A stretch of DNA of 64,000 bases from Sinonovacula constricta (Eukaryota > Mollusca > Bivalvia > Cardiida > Solecurtidae): contig CM017564.1 of the NCBI GenBank assembly GCA_007844125.1, positions 24,794,263 to 24,858,262 of the forward strand, read 5' to 3'. Below, one piece after another: positions 12,301 through 27,300 of the stretch. Under the pieces are notes generated by a model. That model did not search any database and had not been told where the DNA came from. It saw only the letters and a list, made by a program, of their open reading frames with translations. A program made the position numbers and the translations under genes. Each line of letters starts with the position of its first letter. The stretch's first letter is position 1.

Positions 12301-15300
12301 AATCACATTAACACGGTTTTTGAAGTTACAGTTCTTCTTTTCAGTAAACCTTTCAACAAACTTTAAGGTGCCCTTTCCATTCCCATGTGTACGCCTTAAG
12401 TACCCACTAAGCATTGAAAAATACCAGTTTGTGTACGCAGTCAACTTTTTTGATAATTTTTATTTCAGACTTACGTTAAATTGCTTTATGTAGATTACAT
12501 TTTTCTGTAAATCAATAAAAAAAACACAACCTTTTAACATGCTTATACTTGTTTATTTCATAAAACCGTCACATGCTACAATTTGTAAATAGCCCATGTT
12601 AATTATTTTTCCATCTTATTGTGTCAATATGTAAAGGTTCCCAGACATAATGGTAAATATTCTGTGACAAAAAGTGCACATCTGGATCATCAGATAGCTC
12701 CCATCAGAACCTGACTGATCTGGATCTACACTATTTACATGAACCAGGCCACATTTGGAGAAACATTTCTCAGATGAGATTTTGTTCAAGCTGAAACTTT
12801 GCCTCCGAGAAAACTTCTTAATAACACATACTGTTACAATTCCAGTATGTTATACTCCAAGGTTAAGGTATTGCTATATATTACATTGAGGTGTAAGAGA
12901 TACTTCAGGAGTAAACAATATACAGTCAAAAATTGAGCTTGAGCAAAAATATCAACTAAGAAATGAATCTGCAACTGGGGTCAGATCAATACATGTTTAA
13001 CAGGGCTAGAGTTTACACATGCTTATAACTGACACCATGAAAGGAAAATCTAATAAGCACCAATTCAAAGGGCTGAAGAAAAGAAAGCTTAATACACCTT
13101 GCAAGAAGTGGTTTTTGATTACAAATGGCCACATATGTAATGAATGAAATACAGTCTACTAAAATAACCTTTGGTTTATGAATAGCCTGCACTTTGGTAC
13201 AGTATTTTATTTTCTTTTTAAGGCTCAAAATGTGTCCATGCGTGTATCAGTGTGACTATATATAACAATAACGAAAGAAAAGGACTTTGGCAAAAAAGAA
13301 ACATGGGCCCACTCTCAACATTGTAATCTGATTGTAGAGCTAAAATTGAAGTTTGATGTGTGGGGGTGGAGGTGGGGGGGTGATTCATAAATATGTGGCA
13401 TTAACCAATAAAATATACCACCGACAATGGTAAAGAATTCTTCCTTTCACACCTTTCATTTTAACAAACTGTACAAATTAATCAATAGTTGTTGTTTTTT
13501 AATGGAAGATTAAATAAGTTAAACTCGAATCTAAAAAATTTTTTTGTTGATGTCAAAATTAAACAGGTAATAAAAATGACACTCCCTACTTTTTCATAGA
13601 TATTAAATTTAAATTAGCACTTATCATGCTACACTTGTAAATGGGCATTATGTGATTAGAAAAGTATTTATCAGCACATCCTCTGTGTGTGTGTGTGTGA
13701 TGTAATAACAACAAGATTTCTTAACCTTTTCTCTACTAAGCTCTATATGCTGCTATATACCGAGGGTAAATAGGGAAAGATATGGAAAAATTGTCATAGC
13801 TGGAAAAGTTCTTTTCAATGGCTAGTCCCGGACTAGTAATGTGGTAAAAAATTACTGAAAATTTGTGTCATTTTTAATTAACGATCACAACAACACATTT
13901 GTCATATGTACAACTAACTCTTTCTTTTTTCTAGAAGCATTTATGTATCGAACGACTGACTGTTTTGAACAGATGCATGCATTGTACATGAACTGCCTCT
14001 AGGTGTTGTTGATAAATGCTCCCAATGTGAAATTGATTGTCTTCATTGCTGATTAGAAACAGCTGTTTATTTGTCACTTGTCCCACTGCCAATTTATGAC
14101 ATGTCCGGGACTAATTTTATGATCAATGACCAGTAGCCCGAAACTGCATTTTGTCTTGTCCGGGATGTCGGGCTACAGTATTTTATTAGCCCTGATAGCT
14201 CTTATGTAACACATCAAACATTCATTGGTCTATACTACATATACTACTTAGATAGCATGGCTTACTGTTCTTTATATACGTTCTGTACTGCCATTGGGGT
14301 TCATAAGGACGTCCTCTTGGGCTACTTACAGTCTCAGTTCAACACAGTGTGGTACATGTATGCCATTTTGTTATAAATTTAAAGGGCAATAATTTACCAG
14401 AACACTGTTTGGATGACATAAATATGATGTCCTATGCTCTTCAGTTTTGGTAGGTAATGAAAAAAAACATCATTTTACTGATCAAATAGCCTTGCAGTAT
14501 GCCATCATTCTTTATAACTATATAACAGTAGCAATACAAAAAAGACGTCTTCTATGGTACATGCGAAGGCTATAATGCGACAGAAATTTCCGTCGCTCAA
14601 GGTAGTGAAAACGTTAATAAAAATCAAATCTAATAACAGTAAAGTTGATTTTAATGGTAGTAAATTTATATTGCTGACTTACAAAAGCCAAGATTCAAAT
14701 CCCTTTTCTCATTGTACATGCATATTTGATTTGCAAATATATTATCAAATGCACACATTTCTTACAATTAGTTGTTCACAGACAATAAGCTGTAATGCTT
14801 AAGTCTTAATAAAAAAGTTCTGTTGTGTTCCTTTTAAACCCTTAACTGGCTAGAAACACCCTTCAATCCATTAACATTAAACTAAAGGTGTTTCCAGCAA
14901 GGAAAGGGTTAATGAGATTTAATAATACAATACCACCCCCACTCCGGATTAAGACGACAAATAAAGCAACTGTTAATTCTTATTAAGCTGAATTGCTCTC
15001 TAGTGGCTGTAGATTAAATGCTAAATGAATCAAATAAGTTTTTTTTGTTGTTGTGTTTTTGTTAAATCAAACACAGTTATGATCATATTGGCGATGCCCA
15101 GCTAATTTTTTATTGGTAGAGGAAGACGCCAGCTTATGTCTGGGTTGAACCACTGGCACACCGCAGGTTAGGTGGAAAACTTCCCCACATGAAAGTACTC
15201 GCCCCAACCGGGACTCAAACCCATGCGGTGAGGGGTTGAGGTGTTTAAAGTCATCAAATCTAAACGCTAAGCCATGGCCGCCGCAGTCAGTTAGGTAATA

Positions 15301-18300
15301 CTGTACCGCTGTTTGTTTGACGTATGTGCACTTTATTTTTATCATCATCTCTTCAATAATTTGAAGAAAGAATTTTAGTGGTATATATATTAATAGGTAC
15401 TGGTGACAGGTTAAATGAATGACTAAAGCACTGGTGAAGAATAAAAATTGTATTTCATACTTTAAATAAAAAAAGATTGATATCTTTGCCATTAAAAAAA
15501 CTTGCAAGAAAGAAAAATATGGATAAAAGTATTCATGAAGTAAACACATAACACTCATTTATACAAAAATAGACTTCATCATAACAGAATGTTTATTGGG
15601 TATCAATCATTCCTTATGGCATCAATATGAAAACAGACCTAATAATCAATAGGAGCATTTTCATTAACTCTATAAAACTGCTCAAGGCACCATAGTAAAT
15701 AATGCCACATATCCGGAAACAAGTCCACTGTAATGTGACATCAATAATTCCAATCAGTTGTAGGACACAAACAATCAATTAAGAGAAATATTGATTCTAT
15801 CTGTCTTTGTTTCCCTTTTGCTACCTCTCTTCAGAATCTACCTCTCTACTCAATCTTTTATTTACCCATCTCTCTTACACCCTCAATCTCTTTCCTCCCA
15901 TCTCTCTTACATCCTCCATCTCTTTCCTCCCATCTCTCTAACACCCTCCATGTCTCTCCTGCCATCTCTCTAACACCCTCCTGCCATCTGTCTTACACCC
16001 TCCATCTCTTTCCTCCCATCTCTCTTACACCCTCCATCTCTTTCCTCCCATCTCTCTAACACCCTCCATGTCTCTCCTCCCATCTCTCTTACACCCTCCA
16101 TCTTTTTCCTCCCATCTCTCTTACACTCTCCATCTCTCTTCTGCCATCTCTCTAACACCCTCCATCTCTCTCCTCCCATCTCTCTTATATCCTCCATCTC
16201 TTTCCTCCCATCTCTCTTACACCCTCCATCTCTCTAACACCCTCCTGCCATCTCTCTTACACCCTCCATCTCTCTAACACCCTCCTGCCATCTCTCTAAC
16301 ACCCTCCTGCCATCTGTCTTACCTCTTCCACCTCTCTTACCCCTTATCTTCTACTTCTTATCCCTTTCTACCCCCTCCATCCTTTCTTACCCTCGTTCTC
16401 TCCTCTCCATCCATTCTTTTCCTCTTCCTCTTCTCTTTCTCTCCCTTTCCTCTATCCCTTCCCCTCCCTCTGCCAGTCTCTCTTTATCCTTCCTCTCCCC
16501 TCTATCTCTTCTTATCCCTTTCCTCTCCCTTCCCTCTATCATCCCCCTTCCTCTTCCATCTCTCCTTTGCCCATCTCTCTTTCCACACAATCCCTCCCTA
16601 CCCAATCTCTGCCCTGGTGTACTGTTTTGTGTGTTGATCTCTCTTTGTGCATGTCCTTAGTCTTAATCTTGCCATTCTTCTTAATTTTTCAGTTTTATGA
16701 TTTCTTGAACTAAAGCTCAATATATGCATCGATTCATTGCCTTGACCTCTTTCTCTCAACTCATATTGTTTCCTTCTCTCTATCACTCCTTTCTTTTCAA
16801 CCTCCATCTAATACACTACTTATATTATTTAACCCTCTATCATTTTCTTTTCTCTTAATAATACAGTTTAACATAATTATTTCTCATTATGTTTTACAGC
16901 TTCTTTATTCCTCATTGTGATCATACTTTATACTTTCACCTTTCTTTCACCTTTTAACACTCTTTGCCTTCCTTCTCTCCTCTCCCTCCTCTCTTCTCTT
17001 CTTCTTTCATTTGTCCGACCTCTGTCTCTCACACCCTCTTTGACAATCTTCCTCTCTCTCACACACTTAATATATTCTCAACTTGCCTCTGTCATGAACG
17101 AAAACTCAATATTCTAACGTCTGTACAATACAAGTATCAATAACAGAACAAAGATTACCACTTGGTTACTGATTTTAGCCAATTTTCTGTCAACCAGCCA
17201 CAAATATCTGATGTATTGCTCGTTTGATCACTTCCGGCAATGGCAGATATTTGAGTTGCCTGCGACAACACACAATAGGAAAATAATTGGCCATGAAAAT
17301 CAAAGATCATCAAAGCGTCCATTGACCAGGATACATTGTTGAATTATGGGAAAGATATCCAGGAATGATGAAGAAACAGATATCTCCAGCATTTAAATAT
17401 CAAGAAAAATGCTGTTTGTAATATCTGGCTTAAAATTGTCCCGACAACAATATCCATTGAAAATGCAGCTATATTCAACAATTACCTAAGAAGTGCTGCC
17501 ATTTTAGATATAGCATGCTCAAAGGAGGAATGGGGATTTATGTTTCACTGTTCACACTGATCTAGGGCATGAAAAAGCAGCATTGTGCAGCATCTTTTCA
17601 GGTAACAATGATTCATTTGGTTATTTGAGGAAAAAAATATTTTGGCCTAAACTGTCAGATGCCATCTTTAAATTTCTGCTAAGCATTGCAGAAAGATAGA
17701 TCCAGTTTCCTGCAAAACACTGTTCATTGATGCCCTAGATCTTAGTGAACAGTGAAGTAATTAATCCACATTCGTCATTGAAAACAGGTATATTTTATCT
17801 GAGTCATGCAGCAGAGATAGCTTTTTTTAAACTAAGAAAACCATATGACAGCTTACTATTAAGAACAAGTTATATCATCATTCGTGCAGTTCGCTCTGAC
17901 GTTAACATCTATTTTTAGCGAGCATATTTATAGATTTGGACAGAAAGAAAATTTAGAGTGCTTTTTGGTGCAGTATATAGTAGCTTACAATATAGGTGGT
18001 GTTCAAAATCATCTTATTGTCTTAAGTCTGACTAAAGTATGAGTTTATGCAGAAATAATGCCTAATATCCCCCAAACTAATTTATACTGTAACATTCATT
18101 TGATTAGGCAAACTGTCGGATACCACTTTGAAAGGAAACATTGACTCTCAAAATAATAATGTCAAAAATGTCCTACAAAGCTTAAGAAGAGTATATATGT
18201 AGCAAAAACCTATCTTTCCAACAAATGTTAACAAAAGATGCCAATGACTTGGGTACAGACATACAACTGGCCAAACAATCAATATTAGCTGAGAGTCCTG

Positions 18301-21300
18301 CAAACATGAAGTTCAAGTCCATGTGTAATTTATGTCAACATGCACGGGCGTGCTGACCGATGGTGTAATATAGTTAACTAAGGTTGAAAGGGGAGCTATT
18401 GTTTTACTGCAATGGGACTGATTAATCTGTCTAAAATATCTCATTGGAAGCTGAACTAGATTGGTTATTTTATTTGCTAGTATTATTGTTCACACATTTG
18501 AACTCTCCCATTTTTGGAGGAAGACCTCCACTTTTAAGGTTCAAAATTATTTGAAAATGTGGGGTGTTTTACACATCTTCAGAAATCTCTCTACTTGGAA
18601 ACAGAAAACTTCTTTCTTTGTTTATATGAAAATAACACATCTTCCACTTTGAAAGTGAAATCTCCCACTTAGTGAATGAAAATCTCCTACTTCGTGAATG
18701 AAAATCTTCCACTTTGTGAAAGAAAATCTCCCACTTTGTGAATGAAAACCTCCCACTTTGTGAGTGAAAATCTCCCACTTTGTGAATGAAAATCTCCCAC
18801 TTTGGCCTCAGAAAAATTATGATTATGTATGATTGTTCCAAAGCAAAATTGATAGAGAGTATGTTTATAGTGTTTGATGTAAAAAAAAGTGTTGTTAGAG
18901 GGCAGGGGTGTCCTGTAAATGGACTATAAAACCTATTTCATGTATTTGTTTACTCTAAACAATATGTAAGATTTTTCTAAAACCATTGTTCACAAGAAAC
19001 AGATATAGTGAAGCCTTGACTGTAACAGTATATCATGGCCAGCTAGTACAACACTACACCAAATTACAAAACCATAACACAAGACCATCTTGTTGTTTAA
19101 TTTATAAGCAAGTGCAAGAAGAAAACAATTACCACTATTATATCTGGCAGGACAAGATCTGGGCTTAAAACTAGGGCCTTCAATACATGGAGCAAACATT
19201 TTGTCTACCAACCCTGGGATGCCCAACCAACTCATAGCCAGTCATGCCGAAAATAATGATTTTCAAAATTTATAAAATATTCAATATACTGTAGAAGGTA
19301 TGCTTACTTTATGCGCCCCACAGGCAATTAGCCACTCTTGTTGACCAGAAACGGAGGACAACTTCTGGTATATGTCTGTAGATAAAAAAAATAAGCAATT
19401 AATGCTACTTAAGGTGTATTGTGTATTTTGGCGCAATATAATGATACTTATGATTTATATAACTGTGATTTATAATTTGATAGGAGGAAAATTCCTAAGG
19501 CCTGGGTAGAAAATGTTAAGACAAAGCTTTCTCTCAAGAAAATATAGACAATATTGGAAGATTGTAATACAAATTCTTTTAAAACATTATTTCATCTTAA
19601 TAACTAAATTGAATGCAAGATATTAACTAAGCTGGATATTTGTTTTTTATCTCATGAAATCTAATAAAGGCATTTGGCCTAATACAATTTTTTCTTTCAT
19701 CTGATTAAAATGAAAACAGCCTGCTAAACAGGTATTGATTTTTTTTTGCTTTACAGTCTTTTTACCTACACGGATTGATTGAAACTTTCTAAAAATCTAT
19801 TATTGATTACGGCAACATACTTGTCATTTCTTTGAGGATGTCTACTACGAATGGTCCATCGCCATAGTACAGGTAGCTTTCGGTTGCCTTGGTAAAATGT
19901 TCCGAGAGTTGTTTGACTCCGCCCAGTTCGAAGAAATGTTTCTGATAGGCGGGATCTCTCATGAGGATGCGGAGACATACTAACACCCGAAGGATGTTCT
20001 CCGAGGGTGCCTGTTGCATCCAGTCACTATGGAAATAAATTAATACACAATTATTACTCATGAAAGAATGAGAAGATTTAATCAGAAAAATTAAAATTTG
20101 GAAATGTAAGAAAAAACGTATAGAAAATCAATGTAATATGTTGAGAGAACCCAAACCAAAATGGTAAAATGTTTTTTCAACATAAAAGAACTGACAGGAA
20201 ATAAAAAAAATGAAATTAAATAATTTTCTACTGGAGCATTATAATATCAAAATACATGGATGTTACACACTTGATAATAATAAAAATTCAAATAATATAC
20301 AGACTGCATTTGTAACATTATGATATTGCAATATCAAATATTCATTATCTCTCTCTAGCACTAATTTTCAAAGAACACCTAAAAAAAAATCACGTACCTT
20401 TCATGAAATCTCTATTTTAATTTCTCTTGATTTTTTTATACAGATTTGTGTAAACACACAATAAAAATCAACTTTCTTTTTATCTGAGTTTTTATTTCTC
20501 TTGACAAAAAGTGGCTCATGTAATGTTTAAGTGTTCAATACCTGTTCCATTTTTAGCAAGGTCATTGTTGCAATAAGATAACAAATTTTGGCGGTAAACA
20601 CTTCAAAATAATTGTACAGGTGTAAAGGTGAGCCAATATACCACAAAGCATATTTATATCCCAAATAAAGATTTTTTCAAGTTTAATTCCAGACTATGTT
20701 TTATCAATATAATTACATCATTATTATTATGCAAATAACTAATACACTGTCTTATACAAGTACAATTTTTATGACTGGTACTGTGAAAGCATTTTATTTC
20801 GTGGGGCATTTAATTTCGTGGAATTCGTGGGCAAGTCAATCCATGAATTTAAGTACCAACGATATAAAATCCCCTCGGTTAGACTTTCGAATGCTAGATT
20901 TACTTGTAAATCATGTCAACATATTTTTACTAAACAGGACATAAAGCTCAAACAAAAAGACGATTTCACCACACTTTATTTACATTGTATTGACATAGAA
21001 CGATAAAACATGTTTACGAACATAAGCCATTTAATCATAAAAAACGATCTATGCTAAGTAATTTTATACTGTAATATATACATGAGCACTATAAACTTTA
21101 TAGGTGTAGGGTGTTTACTCAAGGGTCTGTTTTGTGTCAGTTTGCATAGTACGCTAATTGGCGTTAATTGACAGTCAATGGCTTCGTTAAATTAGACCCT
21201 TAAAAGAACCCGCGCCCCTAACATCTTTATGAATATAATCCCTCAAATGACACGCTAATTGACAGGTGTCATAAAAGTCGTCTGATGAGACTAGGCTGTG

Positions 21301-24300
21301 AAAACATTGACCGGCTGCCGTGGATTAATATCGCCAGGCGTGACGAAAGACAATAGGCAGAGTCACTCGCTAATCCGTAGTTTCGCAATTGACCCTGTTT
21401 CAGTGTTAGGCCTCAGTTTCGCATCTGTCAAAAATCGAAGGTATTTTTTTTCGAGGGCAGGGCAATCCACGAAATCAAGTACCCACGAATATGCCCGTCC
21501 TCTTCAAACAACGAAATTTCTGCCCCACGAAATAAAATGCTTTCACAGTATGTGATTTGGCAGGATTTAACCCACAGTATGAAGTCTCTTTAGCCAAGAA
21601 CAGCTTATTATCACAATGTATCATGACACTGACTTTGGCTTCTGATTAAACTCAGGACTTTAATAAAACAAAAAACAAAACAAATAATAATACAATAAAA
21701 TAAATCAGGTTTTAATAAAACCTAAATCCATTTAGTTCATACCTGTTGTATAATCTGTAGTTGATGAGGGTGGAAAACACCTCCATAAACCTTGTCTGAC
21801 TGCCATGGCGACTGAAGTTCCTTTCTTCATGGTACTTGGAGCTGAAAAATGGTCAATATTCTAAATTAAGGTTTTATTTTTGTAAGTATTAAGTTGAATT
21901 ATCTTCTTATCCAACACCCCAAATACATCTCCAGTTGGGAAATTTAAAACTCAAAAGTCCCTTCATGCAAACGATTTGCTGCAGTAAAAGTTTCATTTTG
22001 CAAGAACAACCAAAATTGTGCACATCTGAATGAAAAAAAAATCATCAATATAATCTAGAAATAGTAGTTTTAGCAAAATAGTAAAACATGCAGAAATACC
22101 TTCAAAACCCCATACTTGAAATGCTGAGAAGCGAGCACGCTTAAAGGAAACTGTCTGACTACATTAAAGACATTGGCACTGATATCAAAACTGTCACCAG
22201 ACAAATTAGAAAAAGTCGACCAAAGCTTTTTGAAGAATGAATGACCCTTGATTATTGATTTAGTTTCGACTCAAAAAAGTTTTTATTTAAGTCTACCTTT
22301 TGCTATCAGATGGCCACCCAAACAGCTCAGTTGCAGACAGTGTAGTGACTTTTTGTTGCTTTTTGTTTGTTTTATCATCTTTCCAACAAATTGTTCAGTT
22401 ATACAAAGACAGTGTTTCAAAGTTATTTCAAAGGCGGTTGCCTTCACTGTGTATAGCATGCTGTGAGCATCTGGCATGTTACCACACCTAGTCCCATACC
22501 CAGCCACTGGGCTGACCAATAGTAGACCTACCCTTGCATTGGCTCAAATATGAGTAAAGTACAATATATATATGATAAATATAATTTTGTACAATTCTGG
22601 TATGTCACAGCATGATTTGGTCTGGTATTTATGCTGTGAATCAAAAATTAGAAGAGAAACAAAGATTTGCTTACCTGAATTGCTGGAGGGCAAAGGCTTC
22701 TGAAGAAAGGTTTTGACTGGCGCCCGATTTAGGTTGTGGTACCGGCCACTGGGCGCCTTGTTGCTGGACCTGGTTAACTCGGGCATCAAAATGGATAGAA
22801 GGGAGCTGTAATAAATAACAAGTGAACACTTACACAGATGTAAAAAACAACAAAAAAACATTTTGTTACTTCACACCAACACAATTAAGATCATATCAGC
22901 AATGTTCTGCTAATTATTGGGGAAGCAAGCTGCAGGTCAGCTGGAAGACCCCCCCACGATTTTGCCTGACCACGACTCAAACCTACACAGTAAGGGACTG
23001 GCTCCTGGGCATTTACAATTCGGCAACTCTAACCATTCGGCCATGAAGGAATTAGGAAGGAATAAAAACTATCACAGGAAATTAATTTAAGACCCGACAG
23101 CCAGGGTCATGAATACAAGTTTTAGTTGTTGTAACAATTCCCTTTTTTTCCCTCTTTTTTTCATAATGGACAACTCTTAAACCTTTTTCAAATGAAAGAA
23201 GCAAATAGCGGAAAAACATTCCTTATAAAGTCATACAACTGTTTAACATATTTCAATTGCAATTCATGTTGCTGGCACAGTCTGTAAAAGGTTGAATAAC
23301 AGATTACCATTGCTCAGGTTCTGACACAACTATATGTGTAGCAGTCTAAGAAAAGTTGAAGAAATTAATATAAAAATTATGAAATGTCAGTACTGGTTGA
23401 ACCTTTTTTACAGGACATAGCCACAGTGTTAAACATTAAGCAAAAGTGCAATGTCATTAACCCTTTTCCAGCTAGATTTCTTAAAAAAAAAACATACTAA
23501 TATCTTCATTTTTGACTCGTAACTTCATACAAATTAAACTAATATTAAGAGTAGTATCAAACAGTTTGCCTGGATCAAATGCATTTAAAGATATTTTTTC
23601 CACTGTTTTACTGAATGTATGCACAATTTCTGTATAAAGTCCTATTTTAGTCTTAGTAAAGACGATTCTGAATGCTACCTATATTGATGGACATAGCTGG
23701 CTATTTGAGAAAAAGTCCAAATTGTATCATACCACATGTAACAGAGACTTGACAGCATATAGTGCATTTATTCTGACAAGACAGCTTCCGGTGGGATCTA
23801 GATCTCCAGGATTTTCCTAAACCTATCCTTATCAATATGTTCTAAGAGTTTAAGAAGGTTCATTTGACAAAATTGTGTCTTCTGTTCAAACATATTTTAC
23901 CAAATATAGATTTTTTCATGCAGGGGGTAGTTTCTGCCTAATGAGCAAACAATGTTACCAGTTTCTTATCATGATTAAAAGCATATGAACAAACAGAATA
24001 AACACTAAGCACTTACTGTTACGAATATTTTTATCAAGATGGGAATTTATAAAAGGATTGAATGAACATGCAGTGTGATTTTCTTAAAGGAGAGGGCATT
24101 TGTGGACAATGTCTGTTGGGATCCTCAGCTAATTGGAGGTGTGTTTTTTAACCTTAACATGCTACATTTGTTAATAACCCTTTATTTGCTGAAAATATCA
24201 TTCGCCGCATAAACATAAAACATACCCGACTCTAATGGTGATATTTGATGTGATTTGCAGGCGTTTTTGCCGATACTTTCAGCGACATTTCTATCATTAT

Positions 24301-27300
24301 AGCACAGGGGCACTTATGAGTTACCCAGGGACTGAACCCGGCCGGTCCATTACACTGACACCGACGAGTCAGGCGTAATGCTGTCCCTTAGCTGAGCATT
24401 AGGAGGAAAGCCACTACTACCAACTGTAAAGTTTTTGGTTTGACCCAGCCAGTGTTTGAACCAGCGACCTCCCGATCCGCAAGCCAAAGCTCTACCAATT
24501 GAGCTATTGCGGCCGGTTCCCTAATGATATTTCCAGCAAGTAAAAGGTAATGTTTGTTTATCGGGTTTATCGTCCCACCAACAGAATATAAGTAATTTGG
24601 AGACATCAAGTTGAAGCTGATTAAATGCTACCTTCATTCTGAATAGCACGACATGAACACAGGGCATGATACAGCACCCAGTCACATTATCCTGATGCCA
24701 GTTGAACCAGTCGTGGAATTACTCTTATATTTGTTTGAGCATTAGCAAGGAATCTATACCACTAACATATTTAATGAATTTAGTATGTCATGGCAATGGA
24801 TCCGACTGAGTGCACTGCAGGTTAGCTGGAAGACCTTCCACAGGTCCCTCGCAAAGACCGGGACTCGAACCCATGTGAGGGAGGCTAAGCAGTCAGAAGA
24901 ATAACTAGTCGGCGACTCTACCACTTCACCATGGGTGTCCCATCTGAGAGAAGTCTATTCAGGATCTATACTATTTGCTGCAGAGTGTTGTCATTTTAAG
25001 TATTGTCACCTTTGTATTAAGATGTCAGAATATAACTGGGCATGAGTTACTGACCAAATGTGTCCATGTGAACTCTTCCACTTTCGGACGCAAACTCCCA
25101 CTTTTCAGTTTCAAAATTGTTTGAAAATCAGCGGTGTTTTACACATTTTCTTAAATCTCCCTACTTGGAAGCTGATAATTTCCTTCATTATTTACTTGAA
25201 AATAACAAATCTTCCACTTTGCAAGTGAAAATCTCCCACCATGGCCTCAGAAAAAGTAAATACAGCAAGTTAAGGGATAAAGACATATGATATTTTACTT
25301 CAATTCTGTGACATGGGTACTTTTGTACCAAATTTGGTAATAAAAAAAAAGAATTGTTAGGATTGTCATTCAAATGAACATATCATAAGACCAGTGTGCC
25401 TTACTTACTGAATACAAGAAATACTATGAGTAATATTTGCTTGCAGTGTTTGGGAAGTGTCGGGGTTGGTGCTGATACATCCATTTTCAATTTCCATTAT
25501 TAATAGGTTCCTATGTTAGATCAATAAAATTCCCACTGGTATGTTCTGTATTTAAAAAAAATTAGGAATTAAAAACCTGTACATTCTTTTGACTTTCACT
25601 AAAAGGGCAGTGAAGTTTATTAGACATGTTTACAAATAAAACATTTGGCTATAAGTAAACACACATTTTCTTTGTCAATTCTTTTCTTCAAATAAAAATA
25701 GTTCAACACTTTAATGTGCTGGGTCGCCTTTCTGTCTACAGCTCTTGCACAACATTGTTGTAAAAGATTAGCCAAAATGTAAAGAAAAGGGGACCAAGAA
25801 ATTCAAAAACAAACAAAAAATGCCTTATCAAGCAAACAATGGTAGGTTTGTGTACATATTTTTTTCCATTTTTTGTTTCAGAGATAGACGTAAATGCTAA
25901 TACCCTAAGGTGTGTTTCTTAACAAATGTAGACCAAATTATTTTTTTATTTATTTACTTGGGTTTTATGCACAGAGAAACTTAACTGTCATTCCCTGCTA
26001 AAGACACTCACAGTATATTAATGTCCAAAAACAAATAAAAATGAGACATGTTAGCAGTAAATAAACAGATTTGTAAAAATGCAAAAGGGTTGAGACTATT
26101 TATATACAGCGCTGTAAATTAAGGAAGGTTTTATTTGTTCCAAATCAGGTGTTCATTGTACTGATATAACAATGATAGGCTTATAATTAACATTTTTCTT
26201 CGAACACTGTAGTTCCACACATGAAATAATGACATATATTGTTTTCTGATTAAAGTGAATATGTTCTCTAAATGATTTAAATTTAACTTTTTTGTATAGA
26301 AATAATTATTTATCAATATTATTGAAATTTTATTTTCCACATTGAATCAACTCAATTATGGTCATATTGGTGATGTCCAGCTAATTATAGGTGGCGGAAG
26401 ACGACCAAATACAAATATTCGAGTAGAACCTTCGAGAAGAAGGTCGGACCTTCCAACGTTAAGCTCATCGCAAAGACCGAAACTCAACCTCACACTGTAA
26501 AAGGCCAAGAAGTCGGATGAGCTTGAGACCCCAACCTTCATCTGTTCTTTTTAAATTTTGTTTTTGATTTTGAAATACATCACAACGACTAAACATAATG
26601 CTTGTTTTGTTTTTGAAATACATTGTAGCAACCATTTATGATCATTAAAGCAACATCCAGCTTTTTGGTGGAGGAAAACCCCAGACACATGTCTGAGTAG
26701 AACCAATGGCGCACTGCAAGTCAGCTTAAAGACCTTCCCACATTAAGTACTTTGCCCCGAACAGAACTCGAACCCATGCGGTGAGAGGCTAAGCAGTCAG
26801 CAAAGTTACAAATTGACGCCTTTACCATTACACCATTACACCAACATAATTATTATAGCAATGTCCAGCTGTTTGATATGGGAACACCCCAGACAAAGGT
26901 CTGGATAGAACCCCCAGTGCACCACAGGTCAGTTGGAAGACATAGCTTATAAACTTAGGTCCTTGCTCAAACACACACCGAGGAGTGAGATATTTCAAGC
27001 CTTATCCATGTGTGTCCTCCGACCCATTATGTGGAGTTTGTAGACTATTAAACAGGGCGTAGACAAAGACCTCTGACACCATAGTCGGGTGTCAGATTGG
27101 GTGAATGTCCTAAAATTTAACAAAATGTTGAAACAAAGGTCTTGTTGTGTTTGTAGAGTTAAACATCTCAGACTATAATTTTTATAAGTCATCTTGCACA
27201 TGGTTTTACTGCAATTCTGAATGTATTAAATACATGTTATTTGTAAAATGTTGAACAGCTAATGGAAAATGTCATACTATTAAAAATGACAAAAAAAAAA

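Larger units (their letters stand above)
6102..19307. other. nek10 intron 7 (13.2 kb)
   Basis: Contains SINEs A, B and C, the 42/48-bp minisatellite (10232-11262), a short hAT-like derivative (13795-14194), a hairpin element (14834-14912), the pyrimidine-rich tract (15790-17070), head-to-head copies of a roughly 490-bp element (17520-18150) and a CATGTGAACT-ended element (18489-18820). The stretches 6102-7860, 11263-13790 and 14200-15035 look like unique AT-rich sequence to me. Confidence 0.6.

Noticed and set aside
15791..16605. Ser/Leu/Pro-rich and Arg/Glu-rich frames
   Set aside because: Both strands of the pyrimidine-rich tract; no coding signal.
19766..19978. 70-codon minus-strand frame over exon 6
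   Set aside because: Shadow frame of the exon carrying APSENILRVLVCLRIL.
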